From an uncultured Bacteroidia bacterium (GTDB lineage Bacteria; Bacteroidota; Bacteroidia; Bacteroidales; F082): a stretch of DNA of 64,000 nt. The position numbers and the translations under genes are program-made. Location of the stretch: positions 496,001-560,000 of the forward strand of contig CADADR010000001.1 in NCBI GenBank assembly GCA_902786745.1, written 5' to 3'. Of this stretch, positions 1 through 7,175 are shown one piece after another (positions within the stretch are counted from its first letter, which is position 1; each line of letters starts with the position of its first letter). The notes under the pieces were generated by a model. That model had not been told where the DNA came from, did no database searches, and was given only the letters and a program-made list of their open reading frames with translations.

Positions 1-9
1 AGAAACGCC

Positions 10-1029
10 ATGCTTAATAAAGAAAACGTACAGGAAGTCCTGAAGGACGTCATCTATTTCCCTAAAGGGGATAATATCATCGCATTGAATATGGTTGAGA
101 ACCTGATGGTTAGGGACAATGCCATCCGTTTCGACCTTGTCATGGAACACGCCAACGACCCGAAGAACGACATTCTTGTGAATGGTGCCAAGCGCACGCT
201 GACCGAGGTGTTTGGCGAGGATGTCGACATCGAAATCAAGGTAGTGGAGGAGAAGACAGCCCTCTCGAAGGTGAAGCATATCATTGCTGTGGCTTCGGGC
301 AAGGGTGGCGTCGGCAAGTCGACGGTGGCTGCTAACCTGGCCATCGCCTTGGCACGCGCCAACCAACGTGTGGGTTTGATCGATGCCGACATCTATGGCC
401 CTTCCGTCCCGATGATGTTTGGCCTTGGCAACGAACAGCCAGCCGCATTTGAGAAAGACGGCAAGACCGTGATGCTGCCTCTTGAAAGATTTGGCATCAA
501 GTTGATGAGTATAGGTTGCTTTGTCGACGCCAACCGTCCACTCATCTGGCGTGGACCTATGGCTACCAGCGCTTTGAACCAGCTGATGAACGACACCCTT
601 TGGGGCGAGTTGGACTGGATGGTCGTCGACATGCCTCCTGGAACGGGCGACATCCAACTGACATTGGCCCAGCAATACAACGTGTCGGGTGCCCTCATCG
701 TGACGACGCCTCAGAAGGTGGCCTTCGCCGATGTGCTTCGCGCCGCCATGATGTTCAAGGAAGAAGCCTTGCAGATCCCGATTTACGGTCTGGTGGAGAA
801 CATGGCCTACTTCACGCCTTCCGACATGCCCGAAAAGAAGTATTACATCTTCGGCAAGGAGACTGGCAAGGAATTTGCTGACCAACTGGGTGTGCCGCTC
901 TTGGGTCAGATCCCGATTACGGAGAAGATAGCCGAGTGCGGTGATGCCGGTATGCCGCTCGCTTTGGACGCTGACTCACCAGTTACCAAGGCCTTCGACC
1001 AGATTGCACAAACCATCATTAACGCCTAA
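10..1029 (+). CDS. mrp: Mrp/ApbC/NBP35-type Fe-S cluster carrier P-loop ATPase
   Basis: A 339-residue protein that probably carries and delivers Fe-S clusters in the cytoplasm. Residues 1-85 look like the DUF59/MIP18 domain. A deviant Walker A, GKGGVGKST, sits at 97-105, followed by DADIYGPS at about 125-132 and DMPPGTGD near 210, the usual MinD/Mrp signature. Family members normally carry a CxxC cluster ligand just after the VENM(A/S)YF motif. Here that place reads ENMAYFTPSDMPEKKYYIFG, without cysteine, which I recall as common in Bacteroidota Mrp. The cluster-binding mode is therefore uncertain. A NifU-like gene follows after 34 bases, supporting an Fe-S role. Start is the first ATG in the window; upstream sequence is not visible. 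Confidence 0.93.
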   Translation: MLNKENVQEVLKDVIYFPKGDNIIALNMVENLMVRDNAIRFDLVMEHANDPKNDILVNGAKRTLTEVFGEDVDIEIKVVEEKTALSKVKHIIAVASGKGGVGKSTVAANLAIALARANQRVGLIDADIYGPSVPMMFGLGNEQPAAFEKDGKTVMLPLERFGIKLMSIGCFVDANRPLIWRGPMATSALNQLMNDTLWGELDWMVVDMPPGTGDIQLTLAQQYNVSGALIVTTPQKVAFADVLRAAMMFKEEALQIPIYGLVENMAYFTPSDMPEKKYYIFGKETGKEFADQLGVPLLGQIPITEKIAECGDAGMPLALDADSPVTKAFDQIAQTIINA

Positions 1030-1063
1030 CTGAACAACTGAACAACTTCCAACTGAACAACTG
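1027..1063 (+). repeat. Intergenic AACTGAACAACTG-type oligomer spacer
   Basis: The short gap between mrp and the NifU-like gene is built almost entirely from repeats of AACTGAACA/AACTG. The 13-mer AACTGAACAACTG recurs in the hypB-oxidoreductase gap at about 18235. It is U-poor and probably unstructured as RNA. Function unknown. Confidence 0.6.
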
Positions 1064-1321
1064 ATGGAAATGGAAAGAGAAACGATATTACGCAAAGTCA
1101 AGAACGTCCTCGAACAAGTGCGTCCCTACCTCCAGCAAGACGGCGGCGACGTCAACTTCGTGGAACTCACCGACGATATGGTCGTTCTGGTGCAGCTCAC
1201 GGGTGCCTGCGGCAATTGCCCTCACAGCAAGATGACCCTTAAAAATGGCATCGAATCCGTGATGAAGAAAGTCATCCCCGAGATCAAGGCAGTGGAACAG
1301 GCGGAAACTTTGGATCTATAA
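1064..1321 (+). CDS. NifU C-terminal-domain (NFU) Fe-S scaffold protein
   Basis: An 85-residue protein made of the NFU domain alone. This domain binds a [4Fe-4S] cluster between two subunits and passes it to target proteins. The ligand motif CGNC lies at residues 49-52 in the context GACGNCPHS. The helical start (ILRKVKNVLEQVRPYLQQDGGDV) is also typical. It follows the Mrp-type carrier on the same strand, so the two probably act in one Fe-S delivery route. The start at ATG 1064 could also be the in-frame ATG at 1070. Confidence 0.92.
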   Translation: MEMERETILRKVKNVLEQVRPYLQQDGGDVNFVELTDDMVVLVQLTGACGNCPHSKMTLKNGIESVMKKVIPEIKAVEQAETLDL

Positions 1322-1350
1322 CTCAATGTCAAACATAAAATCACTCTAAG

Positions 1351-2991
1351 ATGAAAAAAGTTCTATTCTCATTATTGGCACTGCTGCTCCTTTCGGTGAG
1401 CGGCTTTGCCCAAACGACCTACACCATGGTCAACTCGGCCGCGCAACTTGAGCCTGGCCAGTACATACTTGTGGGCTACGACAACGAAGGCCAAGCCTTT
1501 GTCATGAGCTACCAGAAATCCAATAACCGTCATGCACTCACTATCGACGAGAATGGCGGTGTCATCACGGCTACCGTGGCCACTGACCCCTCGCAACAGG
1601 ACCTTCCTTTCGAGTTCACCCTTGACGGTGCTCCCGGTGCCTGGACCATTTACGATCCGCTCAACAACGGTTATCTCTATGCCCCTGGCGGTGGCAACTA
1701 CCTCCGCACGCAAACCGATCTGAACGACAACGGTCGCTGGACCATCACCGATGGTGATGAAGGCGGTATGGTGCCTGTCAGCAACGGTGGTGTGGAGCAG
1801 TGCTACATGCGCTACAACATCACTTCCACTTTGTTCGGCTGCTATAAGGAGTCGTCGAATGTGGCCGCTACCGTTTACTTCTTCAAAGCCGGTGGCGCTG
1901 CCCAACCCGATCCCGAGCCGAGCAACTATCCGACCCAATTCACGGCTGCGCCTGATGGCGTTGATGTCTACGTCGTGTGGCAGGATGCCACTGGAGCTCA
2001 ATTGCCTTCCAAGTATTTGGTTTTGGCCTCCACGGGCAATATCACCGTTCCTGTCGACGGCACACCTGTTCCCGATAGCGACCTCGCCAAGAATGTGCCT
2101 TATGGCATCAATGGCGTCGTTTTCGAAGGCTTAGAACCCAACACTACCTATCACTTCGCTATCTTCCCCTACACCAACAGTGGTTCCAACATCGACTATA
2201 AGACCGATGGCACCTATCCAACCGCAGAGGCCACTACTGAGGAGGTCTACGTTCTGCTCTATGAAGATTTTGATGATGGTCTTGGCGTGTTCTTCACCTT
2301 CGATGCCTATGGCGATCAAACCTGGCATCAAGGCACTCATCAAGGCACGACCTATGCCAATATGAATGGTTATGCCGATGGCGCTGCTCATCAGAACGAA
2401 GACTGGCTGATTGGCTATGCTGAGATCCCGAATGGCCTCGGTTTTGACGAGATTTGGGTTGAATTCCGCAACGCCATGAAGTTTGAAGGCGACCCGCTGC
2501 GTGTGGCCATCTCCACCGACTATGACGGCATCAGCGAACCAAGCGATTTCGAATGGGAAGACATCACCGACGCCTTCGACTATTCGACAGGTAACTACGA
2601 ATGGGTTGAGTCAGGTGCCTTAGATGTGTCTGACATCGTTGGCAATCACAGCTTCTACATCGCTTTCATCTATACCAGCAGTGACGAAGCTGCCGCTTCA
2701 TGGGAGATCGACTATGTGAAAGTGACGGGTCAACATCTGACTGCAGTCAACGAGAACGCTGCCACAACGGTTGGTGTCTATCCCAACCCCGCCAGTGCCC
2801 AGGTTTCCTTCACACTTGACAGCGACGCCCAAGTCAGCGTCTTCGACATGACGGGCCGCATGGTGCGTGAGATGAATGCCACTGCCGGCGAGGCTCAACT
2901 CAATGTGAGCGAGCTCGAAAACGGCGTTTACTTCGTCAACTTCCGCTATGCCAACGGCACGACGGCAGTTGCGAAATTCGTGAAGTTCTAA
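1351..2991 (+). CDS. T9SS-secreted protein with fibronectin III-like and choice-of-anchor J-like domains
   Basis: A 546-residue exported protein of unknown function. Residues 1-20 are a Sec signal peptide (MKKVLFSLLALLLLSVSGFAQ). About 190-300 resembles a fibronectin type III module (LEPNTTYHFAIFPY). About 300-460 contains EDFDDGL, a DEDWL-like stretch (NEDWLIGY) and WEIDYVKVTG, the pattern of the choice-of-anchor J/cleaved-adhesin beta-sandwich. The last 75 residues (VYPNPASAQVSF ... ENGVYFVNF ... AKFVKF) form a type A T9SS sorting domain, which is normally removed when cargo reaches the cell surface. It lies 29 bases after the NFU gene but is probably unrelated to Fe-S work. No catalytic motif was seen. 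Confidence 0.85.
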   Translation: MKKVLFSLLALLLLSVSGFAQTTYTMVNSAAQLEPGQYILVGYDNEGQAFVMSYQKSNNRHALTIDENGGVITATVATDPSQQDLPFEFTLDGAPGAWTIYDPLNNGYLYAPGGGNYLRTQTDLNDNGRWTITDGDEGGMVPVSNGGVEQCYMRYNITSTLFGCYKESSNVAATVYFFKAGGAAQPDPEPSNYPTQFTAAPDGVDVYVVWQDATGAQLPSKYLVLASTGNITVPVDGTPVPDSDLAKNVPYGINGVVFEGLEPNTTYHFAIFPYTNSGSNIDYKTDGTYPTAEATTEEVYVLLYEDFDDGLGVFFTFDAYGDQTWHQGTHQGTTYANMNGYADGAAHQNEDWLIGYAEIPNGLGFDEIWVEFRNAMKFEGDPLRVAISTDYDGISEPSDFEWEDITDAFDYSTGNYEWVESGALDVSDIVGNHSFYIAFIYTSSDEAAASWEIDYVKVTGQHLTAVNENAATTVGVYPNPASAQVSFTLDSDAQVSVFDMTGRMVREMNATAGEAQLNVSELENGVYFVNFRYANGTTAVAKFVKF

Positions 2992-3010
2992 GAAAGTAAC
3001 AAGTGTTTTG

Positions 3011-3090
3011 AATCCCCCCAACCCCCTTTGAAGGGGGAGCAGCTTCTTGAAAAGTAAAAGCTGCTCCCCCTCTGAGAGGGGGATGGGGGG
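3011..3090. repeat. Long imperfect palindrome with C5/G5 arms (REP/MITE-like)
   Basis: The stretch forms a long inverted repeat. GGGGGAGCAGCTT (3033-3045) pairs exactly with AAGCTGCTCCCCC (3058-3070). The outer arms CCCCCCAACCCCC (left) and GAGGGGGATGGGGGG (right) pair imperfectly, so each half is also a small CCCCC/GGGGG hairpin. This resembles palindromic C-rich repeats seen scattered between genes in Bacteroidota. The right arm contains the probable ATG of the next gene. Confidence 0.75.
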
Positions 3091-4666
3091 AGTAAATAAA
3101 ACCTTCCTCTTGAAGAAACTCCTCCTCATAGCATTCTTGTTCCTTGCCAGTTGGGCCTTAGCCCAGCAGGTGGAGCCTGTGCGCTATGAGGTGAGCCGTT
3201 GGAACAAGGATCAAGGCTGCCACTTCCAGTCCTTTGGCGACAAGGGCGGCCTCATGGTCTACGAGACCGAGAAGACCGACAAGCAGAAGCACCGCCTTTG
3301 GAACTTCGCTTGCGTCGACAGCAGCCTCTACGAGACCCGCAGCGATTTGATTCCCTTGCCCGAAAAACTCAAATTCGTCGACTCGGGTAGCGACGACCGC
3401 TTCGCCGCCTTCCTCTTTATGAATGACGGTAATAAAAAGGCCTCGGATTCTTTGGACTTCCTTGTCGTGAGCTTCAATCGGCAAGAAAAGACCTACCAGA
3501 CCTTCTGGAACAAATGGGCTGAGAAGTCGGTGCCGCTGTCGGTGGAAGTCACCGGTGGCACGATGATGATGGCGCTTAATAACAAAAGCGGTAATGGAGC
3601 CTTGTATTTCTATGACCTCACCGACAACCAATGCCGCACGGTGTCGCCTTCCTCTAGCAGTTTCGTGTTGTTTCAGACGGAGGCTTTCGCCAAAGAACGT
3701 TGCTTCGTGGTGGCGGCTAAGGAATACGAGAACAAGCATTTTGTCTCGACGTCGTTCTTGGTCTATTCCCCTACGGGCAGCCTTCAGGGCAGCTACCGCT
3801 ATGAGAACATCCCTAACGCTGCCTTGGGTCGTATGGTGTTTCGTTTCGACCGAAGCCGAAACCTAGTGGTCATCGGTACCTTGGAGCGCGAGACAGGCCG
3901 TAAAGTCAACCTTGAAGGTGTGACCGATAACTATGACAAGGAGAGTGTCGGCGTAGTGTGGATGCGGTTTGCCTCGAGTGTGCCCGACAGCAAGGTGTAT
4001 CTCTTCAAGGACATGCCCGAGATAGAACATGCGCTGACGGCCTCCGACCGTGTGCGTCTGCGCGAGGAGAAGCTGAAGCTGAGCAAGAACCAAAAAGCCG
4101 TCAAAGGCGAGATCGCTTTCCAGTTTCTGACGCCGCGTCTGACTGATTTTGGCGACTTGACCGTCTTTGCAGTGGAGGCATTTATGCCCTATTATCATAC
4201 GGAGACGCGCATGAACTATGGCTATTATGGCTATTATGGCGGCTATCCCTATACCTACACCGTATTCGACGGCTACGACTTCTTCAGTGAGGTGCTGCTG
4301 GCTTTCGACCAGGAAGGCCATCTGGAATGGCAGCAATCGTTGAAGTTCGACAACGAGCTGACCTTCGACCTCTTCCCGCATGCTGCCGAAGGCGCCTGCT
4401 ATGACGAGCTTGTCGTGGCTTCGCCTTATCGCAACAAGCTGCGTTATGCCGCTTTCGACGCCCAGGGTCAGCCTTTGATGAACCTGCAGGAGGAGAAGCT
4501 GGCCCCGATCTATGGTGCCGACTATGTGGAAGACGAGTACTTCGCTCAGATGGCGAAATGGTATGGCAGCCGTTTTCTCATCTATGGCTCGCAGATCATC
4601 CAGAACGGTAGTCAGCCTAAGCCGAGACGTACGGTATACTATTTGCAAAAGGTTCAATACGATTGA
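3083..4666 (+). CDS. Secreted protein of unknown function
   Basis: A 527-residue exported protein I do not recognise. From ATG 3083 it starts MGGVNKTFLLKKLLLIAFLFLASWALAQ, a good Sec signal peptide. An upstream ATG at 3047 is in frame but lies in the loop of a palindromic repeat and adds a charged, unlikely leader. There is no lipobox and no T9SS sorting domain, so it is probably periplasmic or outer-membrane associated. Residues around 379-394 are very tyrosine/glycine rich (NYGYYGYYGGYPYTYT). Overall it looks like all-beta repeats, perhaps a propeller. The stop is followed after 3 bases by the methyltransferase-like gene, so they are likely co-transcribed. Confidence 0.7.
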   Translation: MGGVNKTFLLKKLLLIAFLFLASWALAQQVEPVRYEVSRWNKDQGCHFQSFGDKGGLMVYETEKTDKQKHRLWNFACVDSSLYETRSDLIPLPEKLKFVDSGSDDRFAAFLFMNDGNKKASDSLDFLVVSFNRQEKTYQTFWNKWAEKSVPLSVEVTGGTMMMALNNKSGNGALYFYDLTDNQCRTVSPSSSSFVLFQTEAFAKERCFVVAAKEYENKHFVSTSFLVYSPTGSLQGSYRYENIPNAALGRMVFRFDRSRNLVVIGTLERETGRKVNLEGVTDNYDKESVGVVWMRFASSVPDSKVYLFKDMPEIEHALTASDRVRLREEKLKLSKNQKAVKGEIAFQFLTPRLTDFGDLTVFAVEAFMPYYHTETRMNYGYYGYYGGYPYTYTVFDGYDFFSEVLLAFDQEGHLEWQQSLKFDNELTFDLFPHAAEGACYDELVVASPYRNKLRYAAFDAQGQPLMNLQEEKLAPIYGADYVEDEYFAQMAKWYGSRFLIYGSQIIQNGSQPKPRRTVYYLQKVQYD

Positions 4667-4669
4667 GTT

Positions 4670-5338
4670 ATGGTGTGCAGTTATCTGAAATACCTATGGA
4701 AGCGCAAGAGCGAATACAGCATCCATTCGCCTTTTGTCTATGAGTTTAGCCGTAAGGTGCTCAACGACAGCGGCTCCAACCGTGACTACGACACCATATT
4801 GCGCATCAGTCGCTTGTTGGATAAGAAGAAGTACATCAACTTCAACCTCCGCAAGCAGAGCCGCTTGCTTTATAGGATGGTGCGATATTTTGAGCCCGAT
4901 TCGGTGGTATCGTTCGGACACATAAGTGCCTTGAACGCCACTTCGATGGCTTTGGGCCACATGCAGACCAAGGTCTATTTGGAGGAGTCGGAGAGCTTCT
5001 TGGAGACGTTGAATTCGATGGGTGTCGTCAACGTCAACCTCATCCAACCGGCCGAGTTCGACTCCGAGCATTTCAAGCGACTCAACACGGGCTTTGTCTT
5101 CTTCAGCCGTGACTCCTTTGAGGATGACACTTGGGATTATCTGGCGGATTGTTTGAACCACAAGACCTCCGAGTCAGTGTTTGTCTTCGAGGGCATCCAC
5201 CATAACCGTGACATGGAGGATGCTTGGGAAGAGATTAAGGCCAACGAGGACGTGTCGGTCACCTTCGACCTCTTCTGTGTGGGTATGGTCTTCTTCCGTG
5301 AAGGCATTGAGAAACAGGATTTTGTATTGAAATACTAA
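4670..5338 (+). CDS. Class I SAM-methyltransferase-like protein with degenerate cofactor site
   Basis: A 222-residue cytosolic protein. The opening SEYSIHSPFVYEFSRKVL and the end (VFVFEGIHHNRDMEDAWEEIK, then FDLFCVGMVFFREGIEKQDFVLKY) match a Bacteroidota class I methyltransferase family as I recall it, which has HGIHSPFVY, an IEIGTSLGIST glycine-rich motif I and FFDGNHRK. Here motif I reads VVSFGHISALNATSM and the DGNH segment reads FFSRDSFEDDT, so key glycines and acidic residues look lost. It may bind no SAM or serve another role. It sits between the secreted protein and the cobalamin adenosyltransferase with gaps of 3 and 5 bases. Confidence 0.7.
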   Translation: MVCSYLKYLWKRKSEYSIHSPFVYEFSRKVLNDSGSNRDYDTILRISRLLDKKKYINFNLRKQSRLLYRMVRYFEPDSVVSFGHISALNATSMALGHMQTKVYLEESESFLETLNSMGVVNVNLIQPAEFDSEHFKRLNTGFVFFSRDSFEDDTWDYLADCLNHKTSESVFVFEGIHHNRDMEDAWEEIKANEDVSVTFDLFCVGMVFFREGIEKQDFVLKY

Positions 5339-5343
5339 GAGAT

Positions 5344-5904
5344 ATGAAAAACATCACTTATACCCGTACGGGCGACGAAGGCAAGACCTCGTTGATAGGT
5401 GGCTTGCGTGTCGCGAAATATGACGACAGGGTAGAGGCTTATGGTACTGTCGACGAGCTGAGTGCCTTTATCGGGGTGCTATACGACCAGGAAGGCGTCA
5501 CCGCCGAGATGAAGACTGTGTTGGACACCGTTCAGAACAAGTTGTTCACCATAGAGTCGCACTTCGCCTTGGACGAAAACTCCGAGGTCAAGAAGATGAT
5601 CCTTGTGTTGGCTCCTGATGATGTAGCTTATTTGGAGCACGAAATCGACGTGATGAACGAGCAGTTACCCGAGTTGAGGAGCTTCGTCATCCCGGGTGGC
5701 AATCTCAAGGCGAGTTATGCGCATGTATGCCGCACCGTGTGCCGTCGTGCCGAGCGTCAGGGCTGGCGTTTGGCTGCCCAACATCCTGTCGATGCACTCG
5801 ATTTGAAATACCTGAACCGTTTGTCGGATTACTTCTTTGTGTTGGCAAGATTTTTTGGCTTTTTAGACAAAGTCGACGAAAACAACTGGGAATCAAATAA
5901 ATAA
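5344..5904 (+). CDS. PduO-type cob(I)alamin adenosyltransferase
   Basis: A 186-residue enzyme that moves the 5-prime-deoxyadenosyl group of ATP to cob(I)alamin to make adenosylcobalamin. The ATP-binding start YTRTGDEGKTSLIGG is at residues 5-19, VEAYGTVDELSAFIG follows near 30, and the core FVIPGG ... CRTVCRRAER lies near 115-138, all classical for the PduO/MMAB family. The length is normal. It is the third gene of a tightly spaced group (gap of 5 bases), but nothing else about B12 is visible in the neighbourhood. Confidence 0.93.
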   Translation: MKNITYTRTGDEGKTSLIGGLRVAKYDDRVEAYGTVDELSAFIGVLYDQEGVTAEMKTVLDTVQNKLFTIESHFALDENSEVKKMILVLAPDDVAYLEHEIDVMNEQLPELRSFVIPGGNLKASYAHVCRTVCRRAERQGWRLAAQHPVDALDLKYLNRLSDYFFVLARFFGFLDKVDENNWESNK

Positions 5905-5954
5905 TAATTCTATATTTTAGAATAAAAACCCCTTGTCAGTTAAGAAAATACTTG

Positions 5955-5962
5955 TACTTTTG
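5955..5962 (+). promoter_or_regulatory. TAnnTTTG promoter -7 box upstream of the DUF2795 gene
   Basis: TACTTTTG, followed by C, matches the Bacteroidota -7 consensus, with a TTG at 5933-5935 as a possible -33 element. It lies 29 bases before the ATG at 5991. Confidence 0.6.
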
Positions 5963-5990
5963 CGCGCTCAAATAAAAAGGAAAAAAGACT

Positions 5991-6212
5991 ATGTATTGGA
6001 CACTAGAATTAGCCTCAAAATTGGAAGACGCCCCGTGGCCGGCAACCCGTGACGAGCTGTTGGATTGGGCTTTGCGTACGGGCGCGCAGGAAGAGATCAT
6101 CGAGAACCTTCAGGAAATCGAAGACGAGGGTGAGATATACGAACGCATCGAAGACCTCTGGCCCGATTATCCCACGAAGGACGACTTCTTCTTCCACGAA
6201 GATGAGTACTAA
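5991..6212 (+). CDS. DUF2795 family small protein
   Basis: A 73-residue acidic protein beginning MYWTLELASKLEDAPWPATRDELLDWALRTGA, which matches the DUF2795 pattern (a short helical domain found in many bacteria, function unknown). The C-terminus is rich in aspartate and glutamate and ends FFFHEDEY. It has its own promoter box upstream and a rho-independent terminator downstream, so it is probably monocistronic. It is the last core-type gene before the accessory island. Confidence 0.85.
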   Translation: MYWTLELASKLEDAPWPATRDELLDWALRTGAQEEIIENLQEIEDEGEIYERIEDLWPDYPTKDDFFFHEDEY

Positions 6213-6229
6213 ATAAGTTAGTAAACAGT

Positions 6230-6264
6230 AAAAAGACCCTTAGGTGACTGAGGGCCTTTTTTTT
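6230..6264 (+). terminator. Rho-independent terminator after the DUF2795 gene
   Basis: A short stem of AAAAAGACCCT and AGGGCC around a TAGGTGACTG-like loop runs into eight T residues. The T-run overlaps the left edge of the palindrome at 6262-6284. Confidence 0.75.
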
Positions 6265-6284
6265 GTGACATATAGTGTCACAAA
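6262..6284. promoter_or_regulatory. Perfect 9-bp-arm palindrome, possible operator
   Basis: TTTGTGACA, spacer TATAG, then TGTCACAAA: a perfect inverted repeat with 9-bp arms. It lies upstream of the first accessory gene pair and just before the promoter-like box at 6323-6334. The size and symmetry suit a dimeric regulator. The spacing differs from the classical CRP site (TGTGA-N6-TCACA). It could alternatively be a second weak hairpin. The regulator is unknown. Confidence 0.5.
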
Positions 6285-6322
6285 CTATTTTCCTTTTGGT
6301 GTCGTGCGTATTCCTTTTTCTC

Positions 6323-6334
6323 GTTACTTTGCAG
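6323..6334 (+). promoter_or_regulatory. Promoter-like GTTACTTTGCAG box
   Basis: It is close to the TAnnTTTG -7 consensus, one base short. The almost identical GTTATTTTGCAG occurs at 13384-13395 ahead of the other transcription unit that contains the paralogous ~133-residue gene, which suggests shared control. Confidence 0.45.
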
Positions 6335-6369
6335 CAGAAAAAACTATGTGAAACTAAAAATAAAAAAAG

Positions 6370-6597
6370 ATGTCCCGATTATTGGAAGATTTGTTATGCG
6401 GAGTTGTGGGTTACGGCTTCGGCAAGCGCAACCGCGAGTTCACCCAAGAAGAGGTAGAGTCCTTAATACGATCTTACTTAAAAGGTGTCCCGTTGGAAGC
6501 GGTCATCGGCCATTGGATGGAGGCAAACGACTATGGAATGAGTTCACCCATTATTGCCCATCGCCTGCGCGAGAAGGCGGATGAGATAGAAATGTAA
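6370..6597 (+). CDS. Small protein of unknown function
   Basis: A 75-residue protein I do not recognise. It starts MSRLLEDLLCGVVGYGFGKRNREFTQEEVESLIRSYLKG and is mostly helical, with a middle (TQEEVESLIRSYLKGVPLEAVIGHWM) that might form a small helix-turn-helix. It sits 36 bases after the promoter-like box and 59 bases before the 134-residue gene, so both are probably transcribed together. Codon use looks like that of the core genes. No signal peptide or clear metal site. Confidence 0.6.
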   Translation: MSRLLEDLLCGVVGYGFGKRNREFTQEEVESLIRSYLKGVPLEAVIGHWMEANDYGMSSPIIAHRLREKADEIEM

Positions 6598-6656
6598 GTA
6601 TGTACCAAGCTATATCATTACTTCTCTGCCATAAGGTAGCCATATAAAGCATTATT

Positions 6657-7061
6657 ATGGAAAAGCAAACCATTACAAAGGCTAAATTCCAAAAGCTGCT
6701 GCGTTCCATCGGTGACGAAACCTACGAAATTGTTCTTGAAGGACTTAATTGGTACGAACAGCTCACCGATGACGAGACTGTATACCAATATAAATTGATG
6801 TCGTTACAGGAACAGAATTTTTCTGACTTTTGGAAAAAAGCACAGTTTCCAGGCAAGTTGATTTCGGAGGGTAAGGTGTATGCCTATGCCTATATTGATG
6901 TGGACACCATCAAGTATTATCTTGTTCCTGAAAAGGTATTGGAAAGTGAAATCAGAAAGGCAAGAGAGATGGTGATGAACTACGCCAGATGTATAGTTGG
7001 AATGAAATCATCGAGGCCGCCTCGTATTACGATAACGGTTCGAGAAGAAGCTTCGAAATGA
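6657..7061 (+). CDS. Unknown protein, paralogue of the gene at 13768
   Basis: A 134-residue cytosolic protein of unknown function. It aligns over most of its length with the protein at 13768-14166: both have K-x-x-F near residue 10, then IG--TY-IV, WYEQLTD or WFEQLTD near 50, VYQ(Y/H)KL and a later (N/S)YARC. These shared positions mark one unrecognised family. The two copies bracket the minus-strand DUF2779/WYL/AAA+ block. The start is ATG 6657. The C-terminus is basic (PPRITITVREEASK). Confidence 0.7.
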   Translation: MEKQTITKAKFQKLLRSIGDETYEIVLEGLNWYEQLTDDETVYQYKLMSLQEQNFSDFWKKAQFPGKLISEGKVYAYAYIDVDTIKYYLVPEKVLESEIRKAREMVMNYARCIVGMKSSRPPRITITVREEASK

Positions 7062-7102
7062 GATAAAAAAGTTCAAGCGGCTTTTCGTATTGAAAAGATT
7101 AT

Positions 7103-7110
7103 TAGTTTTG
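7103..7110 (+). promoter_or_regulatory. Possible TAnnTTTG promoter for the AT-rich pair
   Basis: TAGTTTTG fits the -7 consensus and lies 65 bases before the ATG at 7176. No good -33 element was seen. Confidence 0.4.
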
Positions 7111-7175
7111 TAACGAAATATAAAAGCGGATGCCGAAAAGCTATACGAGTAGGTGTAAATACAAAGCAAAGTGAC

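Noticed and set aside
1372..2001. 209-codon open frame on the minus strand
   Set aside because: Shadow of the T9SS gene on the other strand; no domain recognised.
3047..3082. ATG 3047 as start of the secreted protein
   Set aside because: It lies in a palindromic repeat and adds charged residues before the signal peptide.
6262..6284. CRP-type binding site
   Set aside because: TGTGA and TCACA are present but 9 bases apart instead of 6, so I list it only as a palindrome of unknown binder.
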